A stretch of 64,000 nt of DNA from Druceiella hillmani. Its lineage: Eukaryota; Arthropoda; Insecta; Lepidoptera; Hepialidae. How positions within the stretch are numbered: position 1 is the stretch's first letter; every line of letters begins with the position of its first letter. Shown piece by piece: positions 1 through 13,700 of the stretch. The position numbers and the translations under genes are program-made. Location: positions 36,908,501-36,972,500 of the forward strand of contig JAYKKI010000007.1 of assembly GCA_039881145.1 (NCBI GenBank), written 5' to 3'. The notes under the pieces were generated by a model. It was not told the DNA's origin. It made no database searches and was given only the letters and a program-made list of their open reading frames with translations.

Positions 1-1689
1 TTCGGAGCTTATTCTGAATAGTTTAATAATAACGAAACAGTCCAACTAGCTAACATATGTTTTTACGCATTCTAAAAAATATAAAAACGAAACAATGAAA
101 GAATTTAAAAAATTACCTAACACGTTATTACCATTAATACTTTTCGACAATTTTTTTGTCACCGACCTAGATATTCGAAAATATTTCATGAACAAATGTA
201 CTATGCAACTGACCAATTATCAGTTATTCAAGCTTACACTAAATTTATTGGCTAGAAGAGAAAAATCTTTACACACCAATGTGATGCACATTTGAAAGAT
301 TTTATTTTAGAGTAGATTCAACCGGTGTTGCAATGTTAATGAAACTCGTATGTATTATTTACGAACATAAAATTTGGATTTTTTAAATGAACTACACAAA
401 CTGAATTGTGATAGTTTGAATTACCTACTCCTCAGTTACAATGGATTCGGCTTAAATTAAAACCAGACACTGCTGTTAAGCGAAGGCAAAATAAAAACTA
501 GGAATTCATAAGGTATGAACTTGACTTGGTACTATTATGAGTAATTCTAAAAAATTTCTTGATATTATTTCAAAACGTTAAATTATCAAAAAAATATCCT
601 TCAATAGTTCCGAAGAAAAAAACGGTAACATATATTTTATGCTCATAACAGGTAAATGACCTGTTAGCATTATTGAAAAATATAAAGAATTAATTGTTGT
701 GGATAAATTCATAATTTCTTCTGCTTCAGCGCAATTGCCATTAGATATTTGTGCACGTAAGCTATGATGAATGTCACAATGCATTGGGAAAACCATTTTA
801 ATTTTTGGCGAAGTAATAAGTAAAAAAATATCGAATTATAGACTTACATTTTATCTTTTTTACAATCTTTCTATACTTACTAATAATTCATTAATAAATT
901 TTAACAAGTTATAACTTTTATTAAAGTAAAAAAGATACTGATCAAAATTTGGCAAGAAAAACACAAGCCTATTGCTTTCCTTTCAGAAATAACTCATGAA
1001 AAAACTTTAGTCACCCTAAAAATATTTATTAATAAAGAGATGAACAGTATGATTCACCTAGTTTAACTTAAATCTTTCATAAGGACCTTGCAAGAAAAAT
1101 GTTCAATGCGGCGTCGCTATGGGTGAGAAAAATAAGAAGCTGTGTAAAATATGGTTTTAAACAATTTATTAATAAAATATAAAAAAAACATGAGTAAAAT
1201 GAAAAAAAAATTTTGATAAATTTTATGGAAGTAATTGAATTCTTAAATAGAAATTAACCATTCCCAAAAAAAATTTAAAAATTGCAAAACAAATATTAAT
1301 TTTTCAAAATTTTACATAAAAATGTTTTGAGCTGAAATTGAACCGCAATATATTTATTTAAATTCAGACTTTAAGTACGTCATAGAAAATAGTAATGTAA
1401 TAAGGGGTTATGTCAAAATACAATAATAAATTTTTTAAAAATTGTACTTAAATACTTTTAAAATAAATTACTATTATACAACCCTCTACATCATACTTTG
1501 CCATTATGAATATTTTGATGGCTAAATATAACGTCTATTAAACTCAACTAGAAAAAAAGGCATAATAATAATTCACATTACATTATTTACTTATTTAGCC
1601 TTTAACCAAGCCGTTATAACATTGTCCAATAGCGGAAGTACCCAGGTCCCCTTATGGTATCTTCATTCAAAAAAAGGAATTGATGGCTG
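1..1689. other. Non-duplicated AT-rich leader
   Basis: I found no counterpart of this stretch in the long repeat units that follow. It has no RNA gene, transposon end or splice-bounded exon that I can support. The only open frame with a protein-like stretch is on the minus strand at 578-796, listed separately. Homology to units B and C begins near 1690. Confidence 0.5.
578..796 (-). CDS. Unrecognised small ORF (72 codons), possible exon
   Basis: An ATG-initiated frame of 72 codons on the minus strand. The first 30 residues are mixed and charged, including SNGNCAEAEEIMNL, and read like protein. The rest is hydrophobic and AT-driven (SLYFSIMLTGHLP and onward). No family is recognised. There is no supporting paralogue, because this part of the window lies outside the duplicated units. 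It could be an exon whose coding part ends before the hydrophobic half, or chance. Confidence 0.15.
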   Translation of the reverse strand: MVFPMHCDIHHSLRAQISNGNCAEAEEIMNLSTTINSLYFSIMLTGHLPVMSIKYMLPFFSSELLKDIFLII

Positions 1690-2270
1690 CCGAATTTTTA
1701 CCATCAAATCGACGTTAAGGAAAACAATTTTTTATTAAAATAATTTTTATTATGACTTACAGTGCATGTATTTAAAATTTTAATTTTATTTTATATATTT
1801 GAAACGACTAACGTTCCAGTTTTTTTTTTATATATATATTATAGAGAAAAATCATTGCAAATAACTCAAAATATTTCAGAGTTTATTAATACCATCTATA
1901 TGATAATACGTTTTTTCATAACTCAATTTTATTTTCTAATTCGTCAACTAAAGATGTCATATACGTCAATATTATAGATCCACCATAGACATTGATTAAA
2001 GTGCCAGACATAAAGATAATCTGAAATGAAATCGGCGAAAATGTTTATTGGCAGATAAAATATGCTGGTCTTTTAAGAAACTTTTAAGTTTAATAAATCT
2101 TCAAAGGTATCAATTCAATAATCATTCCTTAACAGATTACTTTTATTTGCTTAATATTAACAAAACATTTGGTTTGTGGATAGAAAAAGTCTAATTCCAT
2201 TTGGAAAAATAAGTAGGTTGCGAAATATTTATACTTCCAAATTAAACCTAGACAGAATACACTGAAGTAA

Positions 2271-2444
2271 GCACAAATACATAATTTCTGCCAAGCAGGC
2301 AAACTATATTGCTACAATACGTTTAATTTGCGTTCTGGTGTTTACTCAGGGTCAGAGCATAATATCAGCTATACGTGTACAACTAGTGCGGTGGTTAAAA
2401 TTGTTTGCTCAAAATTGCAAGTAGAGGTAGATTCATTAGTCTAA
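2271..2444 (+). other. Best-conserved block of the unit, with open frame (unit A copy)
   Basis: The most conserved block of the array, with counterparts near 14745-14915 and 41435-41605 and base composition richer in GC than its surroundings. On the plus strand it is open for 57 codons here, reading NLRSGVYSGSEHNISYTC in the middle. That middle reading is nearly the same in unit C (one substitution) and recognisable in unit B, but unit B carries an upstream indel. A palindromic E-box core (CACGTG inside TACACGTGTA) is intact in unit C. Unit B keeps CACGTG and unit A has lost it. It could be a decayed exon or a regulatory element. Confidence 0.25.
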
Positions 2445-5400
2445 CTTTTACCTTATTTTCCTCTTTATTTATTTTATTGTAAATTGATAGAATTTTATTA
2501 TTTAAGAAGGTATATTTGGTGTTTATGATGTATGTATATTTATTGTAATAAACTTTTATTTAATGAGTTCAACTACTAGATAATTGTCTTTTATTTGAGA
2601 ATAATTATATTTTGTTATTTTTTAAAAATGTCAGTGATTATTTCATAGGATAAAGGCAATACATTTAATCAAATATATATAAGTAAATTAAATACTACGC
2701 CATATAAGTAAATTAAATACTACGGGCTGTTATAATATTATATATGGCACTAAATTTAATTTTAGATTTTTGCAGCTTTCTACGCTCGAATTAAGGTATA
2801 CTACCTTTTACTTAATGAGGTAAAAGTCAAAAAGCTACAGTAAAGTAAAAGAAAGTCATGTGTTTTTTTATTTTTTAATAATGAATGTTCTGTTTTAAAA
2901 CCAAAAGATGCAAATGGATATTATGAAAGTAACTTATAATCCTTGTAATAAATCACTCTAAATACATAGGTGTCCAATATAATTTCAGAAATTTTTTTTC
3001 ATCTACAAAACAATTTTATTCTGAAAACTCTGAAAACAATAATGAATTTTTAATATCGTTTATTTTTTATTTTTCTTATTAACAAATTATAAAATCATAA
3101 TTTTTGCCACTCTTGTATAATATATATTCAACTCTGTTGCCCTAAGTTACTCTCATAATTTTTATTATAATTTTCATCTACAATATGAAATTAGCCACAA
3201 AATTATCCCTAAAGTACTAAATTTTGCACCCGCCGTCTGCCTTTGCTTCAGTTATGTACATGAAACCATTTATGAAATAAAAAGTTTGACAGATAGAACA
3301 GCGCAAGTGGTCGATTCTACAAGCATTCTACTCTTTTAGTTTTGGTGCAAAATGTCATAATGTTTTTTGATTCGTTCCTTTTGGGAAAAAAATTCATTTC
3401 TTAAGTACACAGTTTATTTAATAGAGGAAGTATAACTGTATTTAATAGAGGAAGAATGCGATAAACGAGATGACTTCCTCATATCCAAGATAAAATTAGA
3501 AAATTTTGTTAATTAAGAGTAAAACAAACTATAGAAAGGTAAATATAAAAGTTTAAAAGGTGAAAAATTAATGAAAATTGAAATTCGTGTCAAGTAGGTT
3601 TTGATTAAAATTTTAATTCTACTGCTCAAAGTTTTTCAAATATCAGTGATGAATTAGAAGAAACCTTTTCCGCATAAATTTCCGGAATATTTTGACTTAA
3701 TTTTCGACATAACTATGTAGTAAATATAATAACAACAAACGGTACAATTAATAATTACGTTTTTAAGAAAATGACGACTATGCATATTAATTAGATTTAT
3801 TATACTAGAAGCACAAAATGGAACTCTTGCGAACGTCAACAAATAAATACCTAAATCTGTAAGTAGTATTAAAAATGATGCGTAAATAATATCGTAATTT
3901 TATTTAAAATGCATATCGTTAAAAAATCTAAAAAGGTACATAGTTTATTCGCAATTTAAACAAAATATTTTGCCAAATTTCAATATGTCTTTTAATGAGT
4001 ACTTTAACACGTATATTTTACATACACACGTTAAAATACACGTTTTGGTATTACAGATTAGTTGTCAAGGAAAATATACATCCAAAACTGCAAAAATCAT
4101 TATAATATGGTACGAAATTTGTAATTTGGTGACACGCACATACGTAAAATTAATAATTAGGATGCAAAAAATATGAAAGCTTGAAGAAAATTTAACTTTT
4201 GAAGCCAACAATGTAGGTATATAAAGTTTAAAACGAAGTTACATACGAAATGTAAAGTGATTCTGTCTGAACCATTCACAAATTGGTATTGTGATTTTTC
4301 TATATTTTTATAAAATGTTATCTTAAAATACCTTGATAAAACTAAGTCTTCAAAATGGATTATATTGGCCGTTGTACAAGGCCTCTCTCTCAATGTACTA
4401 GCTTATTTTATTACTTGCCGATAAAGCATAAATCATTTCAAAATATTGAAAGTAAAAAGCTCCAAAATTAAATTATTTGGCGCTGACCATAATTTTCATA
4501 AAATCACTTTCTTATAAAGTGAACGCGTAATAGGATCAACCATACAATTTTATGAAAGGTAGATTCAATTTAAAGCACTTAATGCTTGATTCAGGCACAA
4601 AAAAAATGATAGAATGCTCTTAAGAGCTGTGGGAGCGAAACAAGGTCAATATTATTTTTTTTTAGGTTTCCCTAGTTGAAGTGGGATAGTTTCACCACGT
4701 TCGTCTGTCTGTCCCTCTGCACGTCACAACCGTTTTATTCGACTATTAGTGCTATGAAGCTGAATATCACATAAAATAAAATCTTTTAATATTTTGGGTA
4801 CATGTAAAATGGAGATGAAATTTTATTATTCAAAATATTGGGGTACATAATGAACAATTTATCCGCACGGGGATTTGTTTAAGAGATATTAAGATTTAAA
4901 TTTTCATTTGTATTAGATTTACGTATTGCTATCCACTACTAGCTAAACCGCTACTTTTGAATATCTGAAAGTATTCATAATAGTAGCGACATTAAATGGA
5001 AAATTATCGCAGCTAAATAACCTCTACTTTGTTGGGTTGATGCAGATTGATCTATAAATGTGGTGGTGAATTTATCCGCTCGCCCCATTGTGTGAGGTAT
5101 GGTTGAATAAGTCTTTCACAAATATTGGGTTAAATAGAGAACACTGTTTCCATACGGGGTATGATTTACGTAGTATTGAGCTATAAATCGTAATTTTTGT
5201 TTCAGTTACCAATTTTTGTTTGAATTTGAGTTAATTCCCGCTAAATCGTTATGTTTTAATTTCTCAAAATTATTTGCAATAATTCCATATCTAACAACAT
5301 TGAAAGGAAAAACTTAAATCAAATGCAAAAATATTTTTTATTACATTTGACATATATTTACATTGTGAGAATTAACATTACATTGGTTAAATATTTGTAA

Positions 5401-7220
5401 ACAAAGTATTAGTAATAACTTGTACGCTTTAATATTTAATGCTTAGAAACTTGTTTGGAATCCTTATAGTGCAAGTTATACTCATATTTAACAAGTTTAA
5501 TATATTTCTCCTTATATTTGTTTCATTTTTAATATCGCTTGGACAATTTGATGTATGGGTTTTCCAAGACAACTTTTCCGAGATTTGAAATTGCCATAAA
5601 AAATTAGATATTTTTATATATTACACAACCAATGAATTTACTGATTTTGGTACTTATCTATAATTGGTAGAGAGCAATACCTACTGTTTGAAAAGCTATA
5701 AAAAGAAAAACGTATTAACTACATTGTGATTTTGAAAGTGACAATACCTTTCCAAATCGATTACTAAACTTTAAATTACGATTTTTGGTTACTAATAATA
5801 AGTCTAAATAAAAATCAAAGTCAAGCAAGGTCATAATAAAACGATTTAACCGCTCGTACTTTCTGGTATCCACGTAATTTACCAAAACATAGGTGAAGTA
5901 ATTCATTTTTTTTGTGACTAAACAGGTAAATAATTAATTATTTCACATTGTAATTTAATTTCTTCTATAGGTAAGATAACGTATTCAGGACTCAAAAATT
6001 TATTGAAGTGGAATAAGACTTTTGAACTGTTCACTACTAACTTTTACACATTTTAACTATTTCGATTCCAGTTGTTTAATTTGTTTTTCAGTTGTGGTTA
6101 ACTGATTTTTGAAAATAAATTTTTGTGTCAAAAAATTAAAATGACAATTGTACACATATCGACAAACGGATTTTTAAAATTGGATACGCACAAATATTGA
6201 AAAGAGATAAAAAATGACATGTATAAATTGATGCATGTACTTTATACACTACTAGGCTATTTACTACATTCAACAGCATAGATTTTTCATTGCATCTGCT
6301 TTGACTATACTGCTTTAAATGTACTTACAAACAATGCTAAAAAGAAAATAACAATCACAAACTTAATCGTGAAGTATAAAAAGAGTTTCTGTTTAATATT
6401 ATAAGACAAATATTGCATAAATATGAAATAAACAATTGAATATCGCTTTCTCTCAAAATTCACTTATTTATTAGTTAGCTTTATCAGACATGAGATAAAA
6501 ATGAGAAAAGTAAGTATGAAATTAGATCCTATCTCAAGTTGTACCGAGTCAAGGTTTTACTCTGTTAAGTTTTGTGCTCCCATACTTTACCACATTGTAC
6601 TTAAAATATTATTTTATCATATAGTTTTGTTATATGTCCGACTATTGAACAAATGAATCACTAAAAATATATTGTGCAAAATACATGTTCTGTACCAGTG
6701 AATTATTTTAAAAGAGGTTACTGAACGGTTTGCTCAATATTTTATGAATTTTGTTGAATGCCATTGAGCAAGGCAGAAACATCTTGTTCTAATTTTTTTA
6801 CGAATTGAGTTTTATCACATAAATATTCAGATCCGGTATATCGAATAAATCTGCAGATTCCGCTTTATCTTGGAATATTGAAATTATTTCACGTAGAAAA
6901 CTAAACAAAATAAAATTTATGAACCATATTTTTGTATTAACTGGGACATTATTAATCCTCGTATCGAGTAATCTCTAAACATTGCTCTAATTTATAATTA
7001 AAATCGAACGAAACACCTTCTACAAATATTAACTAAAAGAAGTTAAAATAAGGTTTCTTAGGTAGAGTTTTGTTCTTCAGGAGAATCAACTGAATTTCTA
7101 GAAATATTGAATTTATAAGTCACTGTGAACCGAAATGTTTGCCCGAGCCTTAATCGTAAATCTTTAATATATTAAAATATACTTTTGTCATGTTACTGTG
7201 TGTATATTTAATAGAATAGA

Positions 7221-7349
7221 ATGGATTTAGTAGATATTCTACGAAACGATGATTTACGGTCGCTTGAACTCATTTGCGCAAAATTAATATGCGTTGCGCG
7301 GTTCGGCACGCCCACGTTTATGAAAACGGTATTTTCCATTTCATTTTAA
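7221..7349 (+). CDS. Candidate short coding exon shared by all units (unit A copy)
   Basis: A 42-codon ATG frame beginning MDLVDILRNDDLRSLELI. The same frame starts with ATG at 21328 in unit B and is present without its ATG at 44880 in unit C. Comparing A with C codon by codon, most differences fall at third positions or are synonymous (GTA/GTG, AAC/AAT, CTC/CTT, TGC/TGT twice, TTC/TTT, GGC/GGG, ACG/ACA). That pattern fits past coding constraint. In-frame stops lie just upstream, so the ATG would be a true start. A GT that could serve as splice donor follows near 7329. The product is not recognised. Confidence 0.35.
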   Translation: MDLVDILRNDDLRSLELICAKLICVARFGTPTFMKTVFSISF

Positions 7350-7912
7350 AGCCAATTAATGCCACTTTGTTTGCCACACGTAAATATATTTTTATTTGAC
7401 TGGTTTTCCACGTGTTTGTGAAAATGTATATAAATATCTCTTTTCAATCAAAGTACAGGATATTTTCCTCAGAGAAGAATAAACGCTGTCTGTTTTTCTA
7501 AATTAATTACAGATAACAAAAATTTAAATTTAAATAACAAAAAGAGTTATGATAGTTTACATAAATTTTAAGGATTGTTTGTTAAGATAACATGTTTTAA
7601 TCAATTTAAAGAACCGTTTATACTATTTTACAAACGTATGCAATAAGGTACACATTAACAGACTCACAGATTACACTTACTTCCATTATATTTCATTTTA
7701 TGGAATATGGGATAAAATGTTTCGTCTTTACTTTGTTTACTTGCGATATGTATTAAAAAAAATCCCTAACTTAAAAATAATTTCTGAAGTTCTGAAGACT
7801 CAACTTTTTTTGGTGACTCAGTACTCTTTAAACGGAAGCCTCACATAGCCACTAACACTTGGACAGTTTTAATTTAATTAGTCTTATGTTTCAAAGGACC
7901 ATTAAAAACACT

Positions 7913-8105
7913 AATTCATTAACGATCACTACAATTAATTATCATATACAAAAAGAAAACAATTTAACTCATTAACGATTACTACAATTAATTATCATGT
8001 ACAAAAAAAAAACAATTTATTGCATTAAGGATTACTACCAATAATTATCATGTAAAATACAATTTAATTTATTAAGGATCACAACAATTAATTATGTGTA
8101 GAAAA
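7913..8105. repeat. Tandem repeat, four copies of about 50 bp
   Basis: Four imperfect copies of a unit beginning with CATTAACGATCAC or close variants, near 7917, 7971, 8022 and 8071, each ending in an ATTAATTATCATG-like segment followed by an A-rich run. The spacing shrinks from 54 to 49 bases. Units B and C have only one copy at the corresponding places, so the expansion is private to unit A. Confidence 0.8.
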
Positions 8106-8856
8106 TACAAAATCAGCAAAGTATGAAAAATAATAGAAAGAAGAAAAATTACTCCTCCATATCAACCTAACTAGTGAAATTTTGCTCAGATGGAAAGCAA
8201 ATCAAAACTTTTTGTAAAGAGTAACGTTGTACCATTTTTTTGATGATCCGGTATGGATCTAAAATAATCCTGTTAGTTATGAGTGAAACTCGCACTTGAG
8301 AGTCCCAAGCATTAAAGAAATAAACATTAAAATATTTAAGAAAACATAGCATTTCTCTCAACAAATATTAATCATATTGGTCGCTGCGTGAGTATATCGC
8401 CACGGATATCTTTCGTACGTGTAAGGCAAATGAATTAATTGCTTATATATTTCCCTTATTAATGTAAGTTTACCGAAAAGGATTTGCACTCGCGTAAAGA
8501 AAATGGGAAGACAGGAAGTCACACTGAGATTGTTTAGAGACTCATATCTAGTAAAAGAGAATACATTTAAAAAAACATCTTCAATTAGGTTTCACTTGAT
8601 GGGATCCGCGAAAATAATGTATTGTGCCCTAATCCTATTTACGAGAAGGTAGTTAAAAAATTAAGAAAAAAATATACTTCATAATATTGTGTACGTCCAT
8701 AATTCAAATACGTTTTCTAGTAAAATTTCTTCACATTGGAGTTACGATGCTGTGCGGGATTGACTGGCGGAGATGAAATTATAAGGTTCCGTTTTCGTCA
8801 ATAGGCTTGGGAAATTCAGAAAATGTTTGATGTGTCCTTATGAATTACTATACGTG

Positions 8857-8859
<3 letters not shown>

Positions 8860-8891
<32 letters not shown>
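8860..8891. repeat. (TA)n microsatellite
   Basis: About 16 TA dinucleotides. The corresponding place in unit C carries a longer (TA)n (46385-46451). In unit B it carries TGCG/TGTG repeats (from about 23013). Confidence 0.95.
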
Positions 8892-8892
<1 letters not shown>

Positions 8893-8894
<2 letters not shown>

Positions 8895-9090
8895 GCGAGT
8901 AAAAAACTACCTCACTTGGCCGATGCTGAAAGTAGCCAAGTTTTTCCGATTCAATGTGACAGCTAATCAGCTTCACCGTCTCGAGCGTAACGGCTCACTT
9001 TCGTTCACTGTTCAGGAAAAATTAGCCGCTCACGGTGTTCCTAAAGAAGTTTTCACTTCAATAAAGTCTTATATTTCTTACAAAATTAAC
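8893..9090. other. GC-richer insertion private to unit A
   Basis: About 190 bases directly after the (TA)n tract, clearly richer in GC than the surroundings (for example CCGTCTCGAGCGTAACGGCT near 8976). I see no counterpart in units B or C. All three plus frames and the minus frames I read are interrupted, so it does not look coding. A fragment of an unidentified transposon is the simplest reading. Confidence 0.4.
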
Positions 9091-9183
9091 AATATTTTAT
9101 GAAGAGTAAACTTGTTTATATAATTAAGTTTGCAAAGAGATTGTAGAAGAAATGTAAAAAATGTTATGTAAAAATCAAAATGT

Positions 9184-9278
9184 TATGAAGATGTTGTAAT
9201 ACAACGAAACCTAGGTCGTGGTAAAGAATTTAAAGAAAGTAGAAATAATACGACATCACGTAGTATAATTTAATTGTG
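9184..9278 (+). mobile_element. Penelope pseudo-LTR fragment with decayed hammerhead
   Basis: Single plus-strand arm of the Penelope-family pseudo-LTR: the hairpin GTTGTAATACAAC, then GAAACCTAGGTCGTGG, then the conserved tail through TACGACATCACG to TTTAATTGTG. The hammerhead first core is changed (ATGAAGA in place of CTGAAGA), and the 5' stem I bases are missing, so it should not cleave. The block that follows it (from about 9281) matches unit C near 47500, where no pseudo-LTR is present. Confidence 0.75.
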
Positions 9279-10568
9279 TTGTGAAATGATTAAGACTGTT
9301 AATACAACATTTTATAGCACATATTTTAGACAATGAAATATTATAAATAGCTTTTGTGAAATAAAACCACTTCTTCACAATTTCGCAATTTCATGTCTGC
9401 TTAAAAATAATTTCCAAGGTGTATTTTTCACTTCATTGCAAAATTTTTAAAACTTTGTAATGAATAGCTCTCTCTACCAATCGGTGCGATTATTGTTCAT
9501 ACAAAGTTAATAATACTAAGTAATGGTAAATGTGCAATAGACACTTAAGTATTCTGGCAAATTATCTTCATTACATTAAACGTTTTGTACAATTTGTAAA
9601 TATTTCAATGAAATTAAGCAAATTCATTATGATAACCTCAAAGTAAGAATCTATGAAAGGAAAAGTAAAAATAGATATTCTGAAATAATATAACGAGAAG
9701 TTTTGAATATGTGACAAAAACGTGTTACAATTAAAGTGTTAAAAAAAACAAAAAATTTCCTTGGGACGAATTTGACAGAAAGCAGACGAAATTGTTTAAT
9801 TTCTGATACGTTCGTTTTTAATATGTTTTTACCTTCCTCAACTACCTTCGATAATGATGATATGAGCAATAGGAAGCATTGTAAATGTTCAGCAATATAT
9901 TATTAGAAATTACTCCCTCCATTCACAGGCTGATAATTTAATGAATTAATAATTAAAATCATCGAGCACATCAACATATTTGATTAAATGTGTATATGGA
10001 TTTACGATGCTAATGATTTCGGCTGCCTCCTTTCATTTGCAAAAACATGCAAATGTAATTCAAATTTAAACAAATTACAAATATTTTTGGATAGAAAGTT
10101 TTCGTGTAATGAGGACTTCTCCCCAAACGAAAGATTCAGTTTTAAATTTATTGTTTAATTACTTCTAATAGTAGAAATTAATTTCTCTGTATTAAAAGTA
10201 GATAAAGGACAAAATCAGAAACTTTTTTTAAATATTTATGATTTTTTAATGATTGTCAGAAATATGCAGCATTTCTTAAAATAAATAATATTACCATCAA
10301 CAAAATGTCTCAATTTGTTGCTGAAATAGGCATCTTCAATTTGCCTATCATTTAACATACTGTCCACAATCGACAAGCCCGGAAGGCGAGTTGCTAATAA
10401 TAGTACGTAGATTCTCGAACCAGTGACAATGTTGCTCTTTGTTAGTCTGTGGCATTTTAGCTACGCAATTACGAATACTACTCGAGCCCTTTCAATTAGT
10501 GACCTGGAATCGAGTCAGGGCTGCGCAATGTGCAGCACCATCAAAGTTCGACGCAGCACACCACCACA

Positions 10569-10702
10569 GAAATCGATAACTCTGAACATTTGGAAATTAT
10601 TATGTTCTGTAGCCGATTGGATTTCTACTTTCTTTAAATTCTTTACCACGAAATCGATAACTCTGAATATTTGGAAATTATTATGTTCTGTAGTCGAATG
10701 GA
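10569..10702. repeat. 53-bp direct duplication flanking a Penelope scrap
   Basis: Bases 10569-10621 and 10650-10702 are two copies of the same 53-bp segment, beginning GAAATCGATAACTCTGAA, with a few substitutions. Between them lie about 30 bases (10620-10650) that match the minus strand of the Penelope pseudo-LTR tail, namely TTCTACTTTCTTTAAATTC then TTTACCACG. Unit B has a single, partly similar copy near 31200-31245. The duplication is longer than the 12-13 bp target duplications of the other copies, so a repair event that captured element cDNA is an alternative to ordinary insertion. Confidence 0.7.
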
Positions 10703-13700
10703 CTGCAAATAGAATGTATATATTTTATATTCGTCGAAACTTAAAACTGATATTATAAAATCAAAGTTGATAACAAAAAATCTGACACCGCTTTAACCCG
10801 CTCACTTGCTTCCATTTGTCTGAACTTCAAGAAATTATAAAGATAAAATTCCACAAGTAAATACTCCATTACTAATGCTTGACTGTCAGCTATTATATTT
10901 ACATTCGTATTCGGGGGTGATTTTATATTGATGAGAAATTCAATCAAAGTTAAATGTATTTCCTATAAAATTTTCGTTTATATAGGTTGACGCAAAATTT
11001 TATTATAATAATCGATACATGTACCTGTTACCGAAAGATCCTAGTAAAAGATCTTAAAATTTACGAAGTAAAATGAAGAGATGATTTGCATAATTATTCT
11101 AAAGCACTCGTTCTAAGAGTCGATTATTATAATAAACGAATGCGATTTTACTGGTCAGCGACTCGTTGGTAATATTATTGAACCTAGATATTTTTGCAGT
11201 TGACTGGCCTTAAAAATATTTGACAATTTATGCTCAAATCATCTTTTCCGCTATTTCTTTCATTTTGTTACACTGATGAGTTTTATTTTCAGTTCGAATA
11301 TTAATTTAACCTTTTCATAAATTCTCTAATTTAATTGTTTACTTTAAATACTTTTTCGAAACTGATTTATTTAGTTTCATTTAATTTTGGAGAAAATTAT
11401 TCAGAATTCGGAGAAAATAAATTATTGTATTTCGCAACTAAACTGTTAACAAAAATAAATAATTCGTATTAAATTTCCTATATTTTCAGCCACAACACAT
11501 CAAATATATTTGTCCAAAATATTTTATATTGCTTAATGGTAGTTGATTCAACATAAAGAGTTTAATATTACTCTCAGTTATATTACGTATTCGGTTACGT
11601 TCATTTTCTGTTTCTGTAAACAGAAATAAAAGTTATTAGATGTGTCGGTTTTAAAAAAATCGGTTTTTAATTGACAGTAAATTTAAAGATTTACGAATTT
11701 TATTTAACTTAAGGTATCATAGTCTCTAAGAATTAAATATAATATCAATTTCTTAAAAACTTACGTTTGGGGTTTCTAAATAAACTATTGACATTATGAC
11801 TAAAATAAAATCTGTTACTGTTGAAAATAACTGTATTGTTCGAAATAATACTATCTAAAATAAATCATCACGGAATAATTCATTACTCGAAAATAATTTT
11901 TATTCCCTTGTTAAACCGATGCCAGTACCGAGGACCTAAAACTGAATGCTATAGTGCTTTAAAACTTTCAAGGAAATGTTGAAATGAGTTGAAAGCACTA
12001 TGAAAATCGATGGTTTAGCCTAATGAAAAAGTCCATTTTGTTGACTCAATCGGTATAGGTAAATATTTGAATCAGAACTTCACCGTTAAGTTAAATTTAT
12101 AATATTGGATTAAAAATATCAGTTTGAAAATTTCCAAAAAATGTGTAAGTAAAATACAAATTTTAAATTTGAGTGATGTTTTTATTTAGAGATTCAGATT
12201 TTAATTCATGATGTTTTTAATTCAAACTATGTTTGAACTAATAAGGTATTATATATAAACTGATTGCCAATGCTTTCGCATTAATTTATATCTTAACAGG
12301 GCAAGCAATTTAAGAATATTTTAAAATTATAAATATAGTATTTTTACAGTATTTTTATCTAATTAGTCACAACAAAGTCTATATAAATAAATTGTTGGTG
12401 TTAGGTTACATTGACAATATATAAAATATTGCAATGATGATTCAGTATGTAATAAAGTAATGACTATATTTTCTTTTGGTTTTGATTCAGTTACACTTAG
12501 ATAGGAATACATCTATTCTATTGACAGACTAAGTTTTGCGAATATTAAGTTACGATGAGATTAAAACTTTACAGTAACTTTTACTCGATTCAACAACACG
12601 ATTCTATCTAACAATTAGGTTGCGACCTTCAGCATCGCTACTTAGAAAAATAAAAACCTGTTGAGCACGAGTGGAATTGGCACTACGAGTATTCCGTACA
12701 TATATAGGCAATTGTAAATATTTAATGGTACATAATATTTCTAATAAATTATTTGCAAAATTTTAATTTTTCAGAACGAAAATACATTGGTGAATATTTA
12801 AAAAAATGTTATATGGTATTATCAAAAAAAAAAGTAAAATATAGAGAATTGGGAAGAAATATTTCGATGGACAATTTTTTTATTAATATTCATTGTCATG
12901 GAACCTGACAATTGTTCGGAATATAAAAAAAATTAAAATTGTATTCCAGTGGAGTTGAAAGCATCTACAGGTTGCGAATAATTTTTGCAACTAATTTTAA
13001 ATAATGTTTCCAAAACTACGTATAGAATAGTTGGATGTTTACAAAGAAAATTTAAAAATATTTAACAATACAATTTACAATTTAAATGGAGATATCTTTT
13101 AACGTAATTAAAAAGATATACCGCGGTGTAAAACCGATTTCGTAAGAAAGTATATCAATAGCCACGTCATGAACACATTTTCAGGCCATCATTTTATTTT
13201 TAAGTTATCATTTGAATAGCTTTTGAAAACTGATTTTCCAACTAGCACAAAGAAACTTAAAAAGCAAAAGATCTGGCAATTATTACAATTGTTAAAGCAG
13301 AAATCGCATTCGAATACTACTAAAAATTTATATAAACAACTAGCTGTTGCCAGCGACTTTGTCCGTGTTGTGATTCTAAAGTGTTATGACGTTTTAAGAA
13401 TAAACATTAATTTATTAAAAATTGGTTGGGATAGAAAAATAAAAATGAACGCATAGGTAAACCAACAAGCTTGGGTTTAAAAAAATCTTTCATGATCAGA
13501 TTGAATGCATATACAAAATTTGTATAAATTTACATAAATGCTATAATTAATTTTGCAAAGAACTTGATGAATTTTTTTTACGACAGACGTAATTTTTATC
13601 ATATATTTATTTAAATTAAGAGTGTCAAGCGAACACAGAATTTTATCATAGAATTTTACTTCCCCCTGGAAATGGTTTAAGGAATGGTTAAGATTTTATG

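Noticed and set aside
10423..10758. A 111-codon plus-strand frame
   Set aside because: It runs through the 53-bp duplication and the Penelope scrap. The matching region of unit B (about 31080-31260) has stops and no codon-position bias.
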